Shown: in pieces, positions 35,852-46,016 of the stretch
How the letters are laid out: every line of letters begins with the position of its first letter
Numbering within the stretch: position 1 is the first letter of the stretch
Assembly: GCF_000018045.1 (NCBI RefSeq)
Contig: NC_009792.1
Coordinates: 4,402,001-4,466,000, forward strand
Reading direction: 5' to 3'
From: Citrobacter koseri ATCC BAA-895
GTDB taxonomy: Bacteria > Pseudomonadota > Gammaproteobacteria > Enterobacterales > Enterobacteriaceae
DNA length: 64,000 bases
The notes under the pieces: model-generated
Database searches by the model: none
Seen by the model: the letters and a program-made list of their open reading frames with translations, nothing else
What the model was told of the DNA's origin: nothing
Made by a program: the position numbers and the translations under genes

Positions 35852-37937
35852 ACTTCTTCTTCGCGGCCGCTTTTCGCCGCTTGTCCAAATCTTTAAGCAG
35901 TTTATTCACCTTGTCATCGGCAAACATCTTCTCAAGCGTCGTGGACAACTTGCGCCGCCAGTTCTTGTACTGGTCGCTGGTGCCTGGAATATTGACCGGC
36001 TCCGCCATGTCCAGCCAGTCTTCCGGCTGCAACCCCAGCAATGCGCTATGGCTGTCCGCGATGTAACGCTGCATTCCACGGTTGAGGATCGGCGTCATCG
36101 ACATCAGCGACGCCTTATGCCCCGCGCGTTTCGGCAGGCAACCGTATTTGTGCAGCGCGTCCAGCAGACCCTGCTTCGCCAGCTCACGATCCTGATACAG
36201 CCCACGCAATATCACTTCATCCGGGTAAAGCCCCAGCGTTTTGCCGAGCGTCAGGTCGCCGCTGTCCCAGTAGCCACGCAGCGTAGGAAGGTCATGCGTC
36301 GTCGCGACTGCCATTGATTGTTCCGGGTACGCTTTCGGCGCGCGGAAGTTCTTCTCATGATCATTCTCGAAATAGAGCACTTTATACGAGTAAACGCCGC
36401 TGTCGCGCAGTTTACCCACGATTTCCACCGGCACCGTCCCCAGATCTTCGCCAATCACCATGCAGCGATGACGTTTACTTTCCAGCGCCAGAATAGAGAG
36501 CAGGGCGTCCACCGGGTAATGCACATACGCCCCGTGATCCGCCGTTTCACCGTAAGGAATCCACCACAGACGCAGCATCGACATAACATGATCGATACGC
36601 AAAGCGCCGCAGTTCTGCATATTGGCGCGCAGCAGTTCAATAAACGGCTCATAGGCGCGGGCGGCGATGATGTGTGGGTCCATCGGCGGCAGTCCCCAGT
36701 TCTGCCCCAGAGGGCCGAGGATATCCGGCGGCGCGCCCACCGACGCTTTCAGGCAATACAGCTCACGGTCGCACCAGGTTTCCGCCCCACCTTCCGCAAC
36801 CCCTACCGCCAGATCGCGATACAGGCCAATCGGCATATCATAACCCTGGCATACCGCCCAACAGGCGGCAAACTGGGTATACGCCAGCCACTGTAACCAG
36901 AGGTAAAAGTCCACCTCATCACGGTGATCTTCACAGAACTGTTTCACTTCCGGCGAGTTCACTGACTGATACGCTTCCGGCCAGACCGGCCAGCCCCAGC
37001 GCAACTCATCTTCCTTCACCTGATGCGCGTGCAGCGCGTCAAATGCCGCCTGCCAGTACAGGCTGTCGCCTTCCTGGGCGACAAAGTGGCGAAACGCCGC
37101 CATCTGCTCGTCATCACGAAGCGCAAAACCTTTCCATGCCATCCGCAGGGCGGTCATTTTCAGCGCGGTAACAGCAGAATAATCAACCCATTCGGCGTCC
37201 CGTGCGCGCTGCAATGTCTGTTGCGTCGCCGGCATGTTCCACCAGGCCTGCGCCTCTTTGCTCAACCGGAAATCGTCAACGGCATTCACGTCGATATAAA
37301 TGACATTCAGCCAACGGCGGGATGAGGGGCTGTACGGGCTGGCGCTCTCCGGGTTTGCCGGGTAGAGGGCGTGAATCGGGTTCAGGCCAATAAATGCGCC
37401 GCCGCGTTTCGCAACATCCGTCAGCATCGACTGGAGATCGCCAAAGTCGCCAATCCCCCAGTTTTTTTCCGAACGCAGGGTATAAAGCTGAACGCACGCC
37501 CCCCATAGCTTCTGTCCGGTCAGCAGCGCCTGCGGCTCATAGCAGCGTTTCGGCGCCACGATGATCCGGCAGTGCGTGCGCTGTTCGCCCTGAGTCAGGG
37601 TCAGCGTGTGATACCCCTCCGGCAGCTTTGCCGGAAGCGTAAAGGCTTTACCGCCGGTGGCGTGCCCCTTGTGCTGTACGCCCTCCTCGGTGGTCAGCAG
37701 CCAGCTAAAATCGCCGCTGCCTTCTACCGCCAGCGGCATCTTCTTGCCTGCGGTATACACCATCACATTCGGCACTGGCGTTACCGCCACCTTCGTGGCG
37801 GCGGTGGCGCGGTGCATCGCATCAAGCAAACGCCGTTTGGTTTCGGCGCCAATCGACTGCGGTTTACCGTGGGCATTGATGTAATTGGGGCTGATCCCCG
37901 CCGCCAGCGCGGCATTATCCAGACGTTTGCGTTCCAT
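35850..37937 (-). CDS. malQ: Amylomaltase (4-alpha-glucanotransferase)
   Basis: A 695-residue GH77 enzyme that transfers dextrinyl units between maltodextrins, releasing glucose. The catalytic regions are visible: R-I-D-H (nucleophile Asp) near 448, G-E-D-L-G (acid Glu) near 496 and T-H-D-L-P (Asp) near 548. It starts 9 bases after the malP stop and is cotranscribed with malP under MalT. Confidence 0.97.
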   Translation of the reverse strand: MERKRLDNAALAAGISPNYINAHGKPQSIGAETKRRLLDAMHRATAATKVAVTPVPNVMVYTAGKKMPLAVEGSGDFSWLLTTEEGVQHKGHATGGKAFTLPAKLPEGYHTLTLTQGEQRTHCRIIVAPKRCYEPQALLTGQKLWGACVQLYTLRSEKNWGIGDFGDLQSMLTDVAKRGGAFIGLNPIHALYPANPESASPYSPSSRRWLNVIYIDVNAVDDFRLSKEAQAWWNMPATQQTLQRARDAEWVDYSAVTALKMTALRMAWKGFALRDDEQMAAFRHFVAQEGDSLYWQAAFDALHAHQVKEDELRWGWPVWPEAYQSVNSPEVKQFCEDHRDEVDFYLWLQWLAYTQFAACWAVCQGYDMPIGLYRDLAVGVAEGGAETWCDRELYCLKASVGAPPDILGPLGQNWGLPPMDPHIIAARAYEPFIELLRANMQNCGALRIDHVMSMLRLWWIPYGETADHGAYVHYPVDALLSILALESKRHRCMVIGEDLGTVPVEIVGKLRDSGVYSYKVLYFENDHEKNFRAPKAYPEQSMAVATTHDLPTLRGYWDSGDLTLGKTLGLYPDEVILRGLYQDRELAKQGLLDALHKYGCLPKRAGHKASLMSMTPILNRGMQRYIADSHSALLGLQPEDWLDMAEPVNIPGTSDQYKNWRRKLSTTLEKMFADDKVNKLLKDLDKRRKAAAKKK

Positions 37938-37946
37938 GGCGCTTCC

Positions 37947-40340
37947 TTAGCGTTTTGCCTGCCAGATACGAGCCTGATAATCGCGGATGGAGCGATCCGA
38001 GCTGAACATCCCGCAACGCGCGGTGTTCAGGATCGTCGCCCGGGTCCAGGCATCCTGGTCGCGATACAGCACGTCCACCTGCTTTTGTGCCGCAACGTAG
38101 GCGGCAAAGTCCGCCATCACCAGGTACGGATCGCCCCCCTGTTTGCCAATGCTGTGCAGCATCTGATCAAAAGCGTGCTTGTCGCCGTTGCTGTATTTGC
38201 CGCTTTCCAGCTCCTTCAGCACCGCGTCCAGCACTTTGTCTTTCTTACGCCATTTCACCGGGTCGTAACCCTTGGCCTTCAGCCGTTTCACCTCTTCCAC
38301 GGTATGACCGAAGATAAAGATGTTCTCGTCCCCGACCTGTTCGGCGATCTCAACGTTCGCCCCATCCAGCGTACCGACCGTCAGCGCGCCGTTCAACGCC
38401 AGCTTCATATTGCCGGTGCCGGAGGCTTCTTTACCGGCAGTAGAGATCTGCTCAGAGACGTCCGCCGCCGGGATCAGCATTTCCGCCGCCGAAACGCAGT
38501 AGTCCGGCAGGAAGACCACTTTCAGCTTATCGCCGACTTTCGGGTCGTTGTTGATGGTTTCCGCCACCTTGTTAATGGCGAAGATGATGTTTTTCGCCAG
38601 ATAGTAGCCCGGCGCCGCTTTTGCGCCAAACAGGAACACGCGCGGCACGCGGTCTGCTTTCGGATTTTCGCGGATCTCTTTGTACAGCGCCAGAATATGC
38701 AGCAGGTTCAGGTGCTGGCGCTTATATTCGTGCAAGCGCTTAATCTGGATATCGAAAATCGCCTGCGGGTTGATTTCAATCCCGGTGCGTATTTTCACAA
38801 ATTCGGCCAGGCGGACTTTATTCGCCTGTTTAATCTCACGATACGTTTTGCGGAACGCCGCGTCGTCGGCGAATTTCTCCAGGTTGATCAGCTGATCGAG
38901 GTCGTTAGCCCACTCGTTCTTCAACGACTTATCCAGCAGCGCCGCAAGTGCCGGGTTGCACTGTTTGATCCAGCGACGCGGCGTAATGCCGTTGGTCACG
39001 TTGTGGAATTTGTTCGGCCACAGCTGGTGATATTCCGGGAACAGATCCTTCACCACCAGATCGGAGTGCAGCGCCGCAACGCCGTTGACCGCAAAGCCGC
39101 TGACCACGCACATATTGGCCATCCGCACCTGCTTGTCGTGCACTACCGCCAGCTTCGCCCACACCTGCTTATCGCCCGGCCAGGTTTTATCAACCTGTTT
39201 CTTAAAGCGGTCATTAATCTCTTTGATGATCTGCATATGGCGCGGCAGCAGCGCTTTCACCAGTTTCTCATCCCAGCACTCCAGCGCCTCCGGCATCAGC
39301 GTATGGTTGGTGTAGGCGAACGTTTTACTGGTGATAGCCCAGGCGTCGTCCCAGCTTAGCTGGTGCTCATCGAGCAGCACGCGCAGCAGTTCAGGGATAG
39401 CGATGGTCGGGTGAGTATCGTTGAGTTGAATGACCTCATACTCCGCCAGCTCATGCAGTTTGCGCCCCGCCAGGTGGTGACGGCGCAGAATATCCGCTAC
39501 CGAGCAGGCGCACTGGAAATACTGCTGCATCAGGCGCAGCTTTTTGCCTGCGGTGTGGTTGTCGTTCGGATAGAGGACTTTCGTCAGTTTTTCCGCGTCG
39601 ATCCCCTGCTGCTCCGCGCGCAGGAAATCGCCGTCGTTGAATTTGGTCAGGTTAAACGGATGCGCATGCGCGGCCTGCCACAAACGCAGCGGCTGTGCGA
39701 CGCCGTTCCGGTAGCCAAGCACCGGCAAGTCCCACGCCTGCCCGGTGATCACAAAACCCGGTTCCCAACGCCCGTCCTTCGTCACTTTACCGCCAATACC
39801 GACCTGAACATCAAGCTGTTCATTGTGACGGAACCACGGGTAGCTACCGCGATGCCAGTCATCCGGCGCTTCCATCTGTTGCCCATCGACAAAAGACTGA
39901 CGGAACAGCCCATACTGGTAGTTCAGACCATAGCCCGTTGCGGACTGGCCTACCGTCGCCATAGAGTCCAGGAAACATGCCGCCAGACGTCCTAAACCAC
40001 CGTTGCCCAGCGCAGGATCAACCTCTTCCTCCAGCAGGTCGGTCAGGTTGACGTCGTGCGTTTTCAGCACATCGCTCACCGCCTGATACCAGCCCAGATT
40101 CAACAGGTTGTTCCCGGTCAGGCGGCCAATCAGGAATTCCATCGAGATGTAGTTAACATGACGCTGGTTTTTAGCCGGTTTCGCCGCAGGTTGCGCGCTG
40201 AGCAATTCAGCCAGTGCGCCGCTAACGGCCTGCCACCACTGGCGAGATGTCATCTCATGAGCCGACAGTAAACCGAAACGCTGCCACTGACGCATCAGGG
40301 CAGCCTGAAAGTGATCTTTGTTGAAGGTAGGCTGTGACAT
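37947..40340 (-). CDS. malP: Maltodextrin phosphorylase
   Basis: A 797-residue GT35 PLP enzyme that releases glucose-1-phosphate from maltodextrins. The PLP lysine is in G-T-G-N-M-K near residue 646. It lacks the N-terminal extension and regulatory sites of animal glycogen phosphorylase. A second, related phosphorylase (glgP) is encoded at 47662-50109. It diverges from malT. Confidence 0.97.
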   Translation of the reverse strand: MSQPTFNKDHFQAALMRQWQRFGLLSAHEMTSRQWWQAVSGALAELLSAQPAAKPAKNQRHVNYISMEFLIGRLTGNNLLNLGWYQAVSDVLKTHDVNLTDLLEEEVDPALGNGGLGRLAACFLDSMATVGQSATGYGLNYQYGLFRQSFVDGQQMEAPDDWHRGSYPWFRHNEQLDVQVGIGGKVTKDGRWEPGFVITGQAWDLPVLGYRNGVAQPLRLWQAAHAHPFNLTKFNDGDFLRAEQQGIDAEKLTKVLYPNDNHTAGKKLRLMQQYFQCACSVADILRRHHLAGRKLHELAEYEVIQLNDTHPTIAIPELLRVLLDEHQLSWDDAWAITSKTFAYTNHTLMPEALECWDEKLVKALLPRHMQIIKEINDRFKKQVDKTWPGDKQVWAKLAVVHDKQVRMANMCVVSGFAVNGVAALHSDLVVKDLFPEYHQLWPNKFHNVTNGITPRRWIKQCNPALAALLDKSLKNEWANDLDQLINLEKFADDAAFRKTYREIKQANKVRLAEFVKIRTGIEINPQAIFDIQIKRLHEYKRQHLNLLHILALYKEIRENPKADRVPRVFLFGAKAAPGYYLAKNIIFAINKVAETINNDPKVGDKLKVVFLPDYCVSAAEMLIPAADVSEQISTAGKEASGTGNMKLALNGALTVGTLDGANVEIAEQVGDENIFIFGHTVEEVKRLKAKGYDPVKWRKKDKVLDAVLKELESGKYSNGDKHAFDQMLHSIGKQGGDPYLVMADFAAYVAAQKQVDVLYRDQDAWTRATILNTARCGMFSSDRSIRDYQARIWQAKR

Positions 40341-40406
40341 AGAAATTCCGAATCCTCAGGTAATAAAACAACGTTATCGTTAGTTTGCCTGGCTCGATGT
40401 TGACCT

Positions 40407-40453
40407 TCCTCATCCCACCCGGGATTAGGCAGGGAGGAGTAGTGGGGATGAGC
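40407..40453. promoter_or_regulatory. Cluster of MalT boxes at the malP promoter
   Basis: Four matches to GGGGA(T/G)GAGG: one on the minus strand (40408-40417, TGGGATGAGG) and three on the plus strand (CGGGATTAGG at 40420-40429, AGGGAGGAGT at 40431-40440, GGGGATGAGC at 40444-40453). MalT activates malPQ through such direct and inverted boxes, helped by maltotriose and ATP. The two best matches are 9/10. Confidence 0.7.
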
Positions 40454-40815
40454 ATAAAAGTGTGATCGCCGCCACTTAAAGGTAGTGGATTGCCGGTGAA
40501 TACGTCGAATTACCGCACAGCATACCTGCGACTGCACGCCGTTTTACGCACGATGACACAAATAATTAAATCGCGGAGGTTTATTGAAAGTGAATATGTA
40601 AATGCGGAAATAGTTTCTAACCTGAAATATCAAACCCATTCAGTTATTTCCGTTCCTGAATAATTCCCTGAGTTCATTACTTCCTGACTTTCATTAAAAA
40701 GCACAGTAACCACACAGAGGAAATGGCATTATTTGGGGCAGGCAGGATCGGGCACTATCCCAGTCTCCACGCACACTCAGACCGTGCTAAACCGTTTCTT
40801 GCAATGGATATTTAG

Positions 40816-40837
40816 AATTGTGACAGAGTGCAAATTC
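40816..40837 (+). promoter_or_regulatory. CRP site of the malT promoter
   Basis: TGTGA at 40819-40823 with a weak second half matches the E. coli malT CRP site almost base for base. A TATATC -10 lies at 40890-40895, which places the site near -70 (class I). There is no good -35, as expected for a CRP-dependent promoter. Confidence 0.7.
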
Positions 40838-40957
40838 AGACACACAAAAAACTTGCATAGCTTGCATTAAACCGGTTTCTGTCCGACCTTATATCTATTA
40901 ATTACGAAGCGCAAAAAAAATCGCATTTCCCCATTTCCTCACAGTGAAGTGATTACT

Positions 40958-43663
40958 ATGTTGATTCCGTCTAAATTAAGTCGTCCGGTTCGACTCGACC
41001 ATACGGTGGTTCGTGAGCGCCTGTTGGCTAAACTTTCCGGCGCGAACAATTTCAGGCTGGCCCTGGTAACAAGCCCTGCGGGCTATGGGAAAACCACGCT
41101 TGTTTCACAGTGGGCAGCCGGGAAAAACGAGTTAGGCTGGTTCTCGCTGGATGAAGGCGACAACCAGCAGGAGCGATTCGCCAGTTATTTAATTGCCGCG
41201 CTTCAGCAGGCAACGGGCGGGCATTGCTCCACCAGTGAAGTCATGGTGCAAAAACGCCAGTACGTCAGCCTGACCTCCCTTTTCGCGCAACTCTTTATTG
41301 AGTTGGCTGAGTGGCATCGCCCGCTTTATCTGGTCATTGATGATTACCATCTGATCACAAACCCGGTGATCCACGACGCGATGCGCTTTTTCCTGCGCCA
41401 TCAGCCCGAAAATCTCACGCTGGTCGTGCTGTCGCGTAATTTACCGCAGCTCGGCATCGCTAATCTGCGCGTTCGCGATCAGCTGCTGGAAATCGGCAGC
41501 CAGCAATTAGCCTTTAACCATCAGGAAGCAAAACAGTTCTTTGACCGCCGTCTGTCCTCGCCTATCGAAGCCGCCGAGAGCAGCCGGATGTGCGACGACG
41601 TCGCCGGTTGGGCAACCGCGCTACAGCTTATCGCCCTTTCCGCCCGCCAGAACAATAACTCCGCGCACCAGTCTGCGCGACGCCTGGCGGGAATCAACGC
41701 CAGCCATCTGTCTGATTACCTGGTCGATGAAGTGCTGGACAACGTGGACGTGAGTACCCGGCATTTTCTGCTGAAAAGCGCCATCCTGCGTTCGATGAAC
41801 GATGCGCTGATCGTGCGCGTGACGGGCGAAGAGAACGGGCAGATGCGTCTGGAGGAGATTGAGCGTCAGGGGCTGTTCCTGCAACGCATGGACGATACGG
41901 GCGAATGGTTCAGCTATCACCCGCTGTTTGGCAGTTTCCTGCGTCAGCGTTGCCAGTGGGAACTGGCGACCGAGCTGCCGGATATCCACCGCGCTGCCGC
42001 CGAAAGCTGGATGGCGCAAGGTTTCCCCAGCGAAGCCATTCACCATGCCCTGGCGGCGGGCGATGCGCATATGCTGCGCGATATCCTGCTGAATCATGCG
42101 TGGGGGCTGTTTAACCACAGTGAGCTGGCGCTGCTGGAAGAGTCATTAAAGGCCCTGCCGTGGGAAAGTTTGCTGGAAAACCCGCGGCTGGTTCTGTTGC
42201 AGGCATGGCTGATGCAAAGCCAGCACCGCTACAGCGAAGTGAATACTCTGCTGGCGCGCGCTGAGCAAGAAATTCAGGGCATGATGGACGGTACGCTGCA
42301 TGCGGAATTTAACGCCCTGCGCGCTCAGGTCGCGATTAACGACGGCAACCCGGATGAAGCGGAACGGCTGGCAAAACTGGCGCTGGATGAGCTGCCGATC
42401 GCCTGGTTTTACAGCCGTATTGTCGCCACCTCCGTACACGGCGAAGTGCTGCACTGTAAAGGCGATCTCTCCCGTTCACTGTCGTTGATGCAGCAAACTG
42501 AGCAAATGTCACGTCATCATGACGTCTGGCATTACGCCCTCTGGAGCCTGCTCCAACAAAGTGAAATTCTCTTCGCCCAGGGCTTTTTGCAGGCCGCCTG
42601 GGAAACCCAGGAGAAAGCGTTCCAGCTGATTAAAGAGCAACATCTCGAACAGTTGCCGATGCACGAGTTCCTGATGCGCATTCGCGCGCAGCTTCTGTGG
42701 GCATGGGCGCGTCTTGACGAAGCGGAAGCCTCCGCCCGCAGCGGTATTGATGTGCTTTCCGCATTCCAGCCGCAGCAGCAATTGCAGTGTCTGGCGCTGC
42801 TGGTGCAGTGCTCGCTGGCGCGCGGCGATCTGGATAATGCCCGCACGCAGTTGAACCGTCTGGAGAACCTGCTGGGCAACGGCCAGTATCACAGCGACTG
42901 GATTTCCAATGCCGATAAGGTTCGCGTGATTTACTGGCAGATGACGGGCGATAAGAAGTCCGCCGCCAACTGGCTGCGTCATACGCCGAAACCAGAATTT
43001 GCCAACAACCACTTCCTGCAAGGCCAGTGGCGTAATATCGCCAGGGCGCAGATCCTGCTGGGTGAGTTTGAATCCGCAGAGATTGTGCTGGAAGAGCTAA
43101 ACGAGAACGCCCGTAGCCTGCGTTTAATGAGCGATCTTAACCGTAACCTGCTGTTGCTTAATCAACTGTACTGGCAGGCCGGACGTAAAAACGACGCCCA
43201 GCGGGTGTTGCTTGATGCGCTGCAACTGGCGAACCGTACCGGTTTCATCAGCCACTTTGTGATTGAAGGCGAAGCGATGGCGCAGCAACTGCGTCAGTTG
43301 ATTCAGTTGAATACGCTGCCGGAGCTTGAACAACATCGCGCACAGCGCATCCTGCGGGAAATTAACCAGCACCATCGACATAAGTTCGCCCATTTTGACG
43401 AAGGCTTTGTGGAGCGGCTGTTAAATCACCCGGACGTACCGGAGCTGATCCGCACCAGCCCGCTAACGCAGCGTGAGTGGCAGGTTCTGGGGCTGATCTA
43501 TTCCGGCTACAGCAACGAGCAAATCGCCGGCGAGCTGGCGGTTGCGGCCACGACCATCAAAACGCACATTCGCAATTTATATCAGAAGCTCGGCGTCGCG
43601 CATCGTCAGGACGCCGTACAACATGCGCAGAGGCTTTTGAAAATGATGGGGTACGGGGTGTGA
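40958..43663 (+). CDS. malT: MalT, maltose regulon activator
   Basis: A 901-residue STAND-family regulator from [15 protein letters not shown]; an ATG nine bases upstream has no support. Walker A is S39-P-A-G-Y-G-K-T-T, Walker B L-V-I-D-D-Y near 128. A winged-helix and TPR-like superhelix bind maltotriose, and the C-terminal LuxR-type HTH (about 829-890, L-T-x-R-E-W-Q-V-L) binds MalT boxes. Downstream of it E. coli has rtcA/rtcB/rtcR; here glpR follows directly. Confidence 0.98.
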
Positions 43664-43667
43664 TGAT

Positions 43668-43700
43668 TGCCCGGTGGCGCTTACGCTTACCGGGCCTACA
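43668..43700. repeat. REP element between malT and glpR
   Basis: A single GCCCGGTGGCGC..TTACCGGGCCTAC unit fills the 44-base gap between convergent malT and glpR. It probably supplies the only hairpin ending both transcripts. Confidence 0.88.
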
Positions 43701-43707
43701 ATCACGA

Positions 43708-44466
43708 TCAGCACAACTCTAACTGAATATGGTGGTCGGTAAGTACCTGCAATACCCCTGCTGGCGGCGTCATATCGGTATAGACGGCATCCACCAGGCT
43801 AATGCTGCCCATATTCACCATCGCATTACGACCAAACTTAGAGTGATCCACAACCAGCATCACATGGCGTGAATTTTCAATAATCGCGCGTTTCGTGCGT
43901 ACTTCGTGATAATCAAATTCCAGCAGCGACCCGTCGCTGTCGATACCGCTGATCCCCAGAATGCCAAAATCCAGGCGGAATTGAGAGATGAAATCGAGCG
44001 TCGCTTCGCCAATAATGCCGCCGTCACGGCTGCGAAGCTCACCGCCAGCGAGAATAATGCGAAAATCCTCTTTCACCATCAGCGTGTTCGCCACGTTGAG
44101 ATTGTTGGTCACAATGCGCAGGTTACTGTGATCCAACAAGGCATGCGCCACCGCTTCCGGCGTCGTGCCGATATCGATAAACAGCGTTGAACCGTTGGGG
44201 ATTTGCGTGGCGACTTTCCGCGCAATACGTTCCTTCTCCGCCGTTTGCGTCGCTTTACGATCGTGCCACGGCGTGTTGACCGAGCTGGAAGGCAACGCCG
44301 CGCCGCCGTGGTGGCGCAGGATCATATTCTGCTCCGCCAGGTCGTTGAGATCCCGACGGATGGTTTGTGGGCTGACGGAGAAATGTTCCACCAGTTCTTC
44401 AGTGCTGACGTATCCCTGCTTTTTTACCAGTTCGATGATAGCGTCATGACGTTGTGTCTGTTTCAT
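43708..44466 (-). CDS. glpR: GlpR, glycerol-3-phosphate regulon repressor
   Basis: A 252-residue DeoR-family repressor. The N-terminal HTH (residues about 6-57, S-T-E-E-L-V-E-H-F-S-V-S-P-Q-T-I-R-R-D-L) binds operators such as those before glpD; the C-terminal domain with D-I-G-T-T-P and the G-I-x-G-I-D region binds glycerol-3-phosphate. In some E. coli K-12 strains this gene is frameshifted; here it is intact. It follows glpG in glpEGR. Confidence 0.97.
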   Translation of the reverse strand: MKQTQRHDAIIELVKKQGYVSTEELVEHFSVSPQTIRRDLNDLAEQNMILRHHGGAALPSSSVNTPWHDRKATQTAEKERIARKVATQIPNGSTLFIDIGTTPEAVAHALLDHSNLRIVTNNLNVANTLMVKEDFRIILAGGELRSRDGGIIGEATLDFISQFRLDFGILGISGIDSDGSLLEFDYHEVRTKRAIIENSRHVMLVVDHSKFGRNAMVNMGSISLVDAVYTDMTPPAGVLQVLTDHHIQLELC

Positions 44467-44483
44467 TGTTATTCCCTGGAATT

Positions 44484-44573
44484 TTGCCGGATGACGACGC
44501 CTGGCGTTTTATCCGGCCTACCGACCGTGCATTTTTAGTAGGCCGGATAAGGCGTTTCGCCGCCATCCGGCGC
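44484..44573. repeat. REP pair between glpG and glpR
   Basis: TTTGCCGGATGACGACGCC..TTATCCGGCCTAC and GTAGGCCGGATAAGGCG..CGCCATCCGGCG fill the 115-base gap inside the glpEGR operon. Intra-operon BIMEs can make upstream mRNA more stable than downstream mRNA, which would keep GlpR low. Confidence 0.88.
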
Positions 44574-44581
44574 AACCCCAA

Positions 44582-45412
44582 TCATGTTCGTTTTCGCGCA
44601 TTCACCGTGTCAGCAAATGCCATCGCCAGCCCCACGGCCAGCCCGGCGATGTGCGCACCGTTCGCCATCGACATGCCAAACACATCAAACCACCCGGCAA
44701 CAATCCAGATCAACGCAAAAGCAATAAGCCCACGCTGTAGATATATGCCGCTTTGCGGATCGCGTTCACCACGTAGCCAGGCGTAGCCCATCAGCGCGTA
44801 AACCACGCCGGAAAGCCCACCAAACCACGGGCCGCTGAACTTCTGCTGTACATAACCGCTCAGCAATGCGCTGATGACGGTAATAACAATCAGTTTTCCG
44901 CTGCCCAGACGTTTTTCCACCGCCCCGCCGATATACCACCACCACAACAGGTTGAAGAGGATATGCATTAACGAGAAATGCATAAACGCATGGGTGAAAT
45001 AGCGCCAGAACTCAAATTTCAGTGACGGATCAAACGGCCACGCCAGCCACACCATGACGCTCTGCGCGCCGACGATGCTCATCACAACGAACACCAGGAT
45101 ACAGGCGATCATAATAAGCCAGGTGACCGGGCCCGCCCTCTCGCGCAATGTGGCGATAAACGGGAAACGGCGATAGTGCAGCCCGCTGCCGGTATGACCG
45201 GACTGCCAGCTTGCCGCCAGATAACGCGGATCGGCGGGATTTTCCAGAAAGCGCGCCAGCTCCGCCCGCACGCGCTCGGCCTGAGATTCGTCCGCCAGCC
45301 AGACATCGCTTTGATGATGTTGTTGAATCGTCAGGATAACGCCCTGCGTCGCCATGTAATCAACAAATGCCTGCGCCACGCGGGGGTTAGCAAAAGAGGT
45401 AATCATCAACAT
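44582..45412 (-). CDS. glpG: GlpG, rhomboid intramembrane protease
   Basis: A 276-residue inner-membrane serine protease. A cytoplasmic N-terminal domain (1-90) precedes six membrane helices. The catalytic dyad is S201 in G-L-S-G-V-V-Y and H254 in N-G-A-H-I-A-G; the W-R-Y-F-T-H motif of loop L1 and H-I-L-F-N-L-L are in place. It cleaves orphan membrane proteins. Middle gene of glpEGR. Confidence 0.97.
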   Translation of the reverse strand: MLMITSFANPRVAQAFVDYMATQGVILTIQQHHQSDVWLADESQAERVRAELARFLENPADPRYLAASWQSGHTGSGLHYRRFPFIATLRERAGPVTWLIMIACILVFVVMSIVGAQSVMVWLAWPFDPSLKFEFWRYFTHAFMHFSLMHILFNLLWWWYIGGAVEKRLGSGKLIVITVISALLSGYVQQKFSGPWFGGLSGVVYALMGYAWLRGERDPQSGIYLQRGLIAFALIWIVAGWFDVFGMSMANGAHIAGLAVGLAMAFADTVNARKRT

Positions 45413-45487
45413 TGTTGCTGTCGCTTAGTCCACACAAAAGAGGACAGTATATAGGCCCTTCCGGCTTCAGGCTGCATCTTTGTGGGC

Positions 45488-45814
45488 TTAAGCGCCAAAT
45501 GCCACCTCTGAGGGGAAATGGCGGTGCCAGGCATCAAACCCGCCATCAATACTGTAAACCGCGTCATAACCCTGTTGTAGCAGGTACTGTGCCGCGCCTT
45601 TGCTGCTATTGCCGTGATAGCACATCACCATCACCACGGTATCGAAATCATGGTCGCGCATAAACGCGCCCAGCGTATCGTTGGTCAGATGGAATGCCTG
45701 CGGCGTGTGGCCCATCGCATAGCTTTGCGGATCGCGGATATCCACCAGCACCGCCGTTCCCTGGTGCAGCTTCTGGTGAGCTTCTTCGACATTAATACAT
45801 TCAAACTGATCCAT
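45488..45814 (-). CDS. glpE: GlpE, thiosulfate sulfurtransferase
   Basis: A single-domain rhodanese of 108 residues. The catalytic cysteine is C65 in M-C-Y-H-G-N-S-S-K-G, a six-residue loop binding sulfur. It transfers sulfane sulfur from thiosulfate to cyanide or thiols such as thioredoxin. First gene of glpEGR, divergent from glpD across 202 bases. Confidence 0.96.
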   Translation of the reverse strand: MDQFECINVEEAHQKLHQGTAVLVDIRDPQSYAMGHTPQAFHLTNDTLGAFMRDHDFDTVVMVMCYHGNSSKGAAQYLLQQGYDAVYSIDGGFDAWHRHFPSEVAFGA

Positions 45815-45938
45815 GAGTCTCTCTTTCTTTTATATGCAGGCTTTATATGCAGATGGCTATTTTACCGTTCAGTGTACGTCGCCGGGGTAAGTAAACGCCA
45901 TAATGTTATATGTATCACTCTAAAATGTTTTTTCGATG

Positions 45939-45967
45939 TTACCACCAGCTCGTTTTTTTGCTATTAT
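45939..45967 (+). promoter_or_regulatory. glpD promoter
   Basis: TTACCA (45939-45944) and TATTAT (45962-45967) with a 17-base spacer fit a sigma-70 promoter, matching E. coli glpD. The GlpR operator begins inside the -10. Confidence 0.65.
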
Positions 45968-46004
45968 GCTCGATAACGAACATTTTTGAGCTTTAACGAA
46001 AGTG
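45965..46004 (+). promoter_or_regulatory. Two tandem GlpR operators before glpD
   Basis: Two 20-bp palindrome units abut with no gap: 45965-45984 (TATGCTCGATAACGAACATT, strong) and 45985-46004 (weaker, with AACGAA). They match the known W-ATGTTCGWTAWCGAACAT-W pattern, cover the -10 and lead into the glpD ribosome site. Confidence 0.8.
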
Positions 46005-46016
46005 CAAGAGGGTAGC

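Larger units (their letters stand above)
40341..40957. other. Divergent malP/malT control region
   Basis: 617 bases between malP (minus) and malT (plus). It holds MalT boxes near malP and a CRP site plus promoter near malT. The part at 40570-40760 shows no feature I can name. No gene is visible. Confidence 0.75.

Noticed and set aside
37572..39359. 595-codon plus-strand open frame across malQ/malP
   Set aside because: It is antisense to two certain genes, has no recognisable domain, and crosses their junction. It arises from GC-rich codon choice on the coding strand.
40570..40760. Possible small RNA in the malP/malT gap
   Set aside because: No promoter-plus-terminator pair or strong hairpin could be found there.
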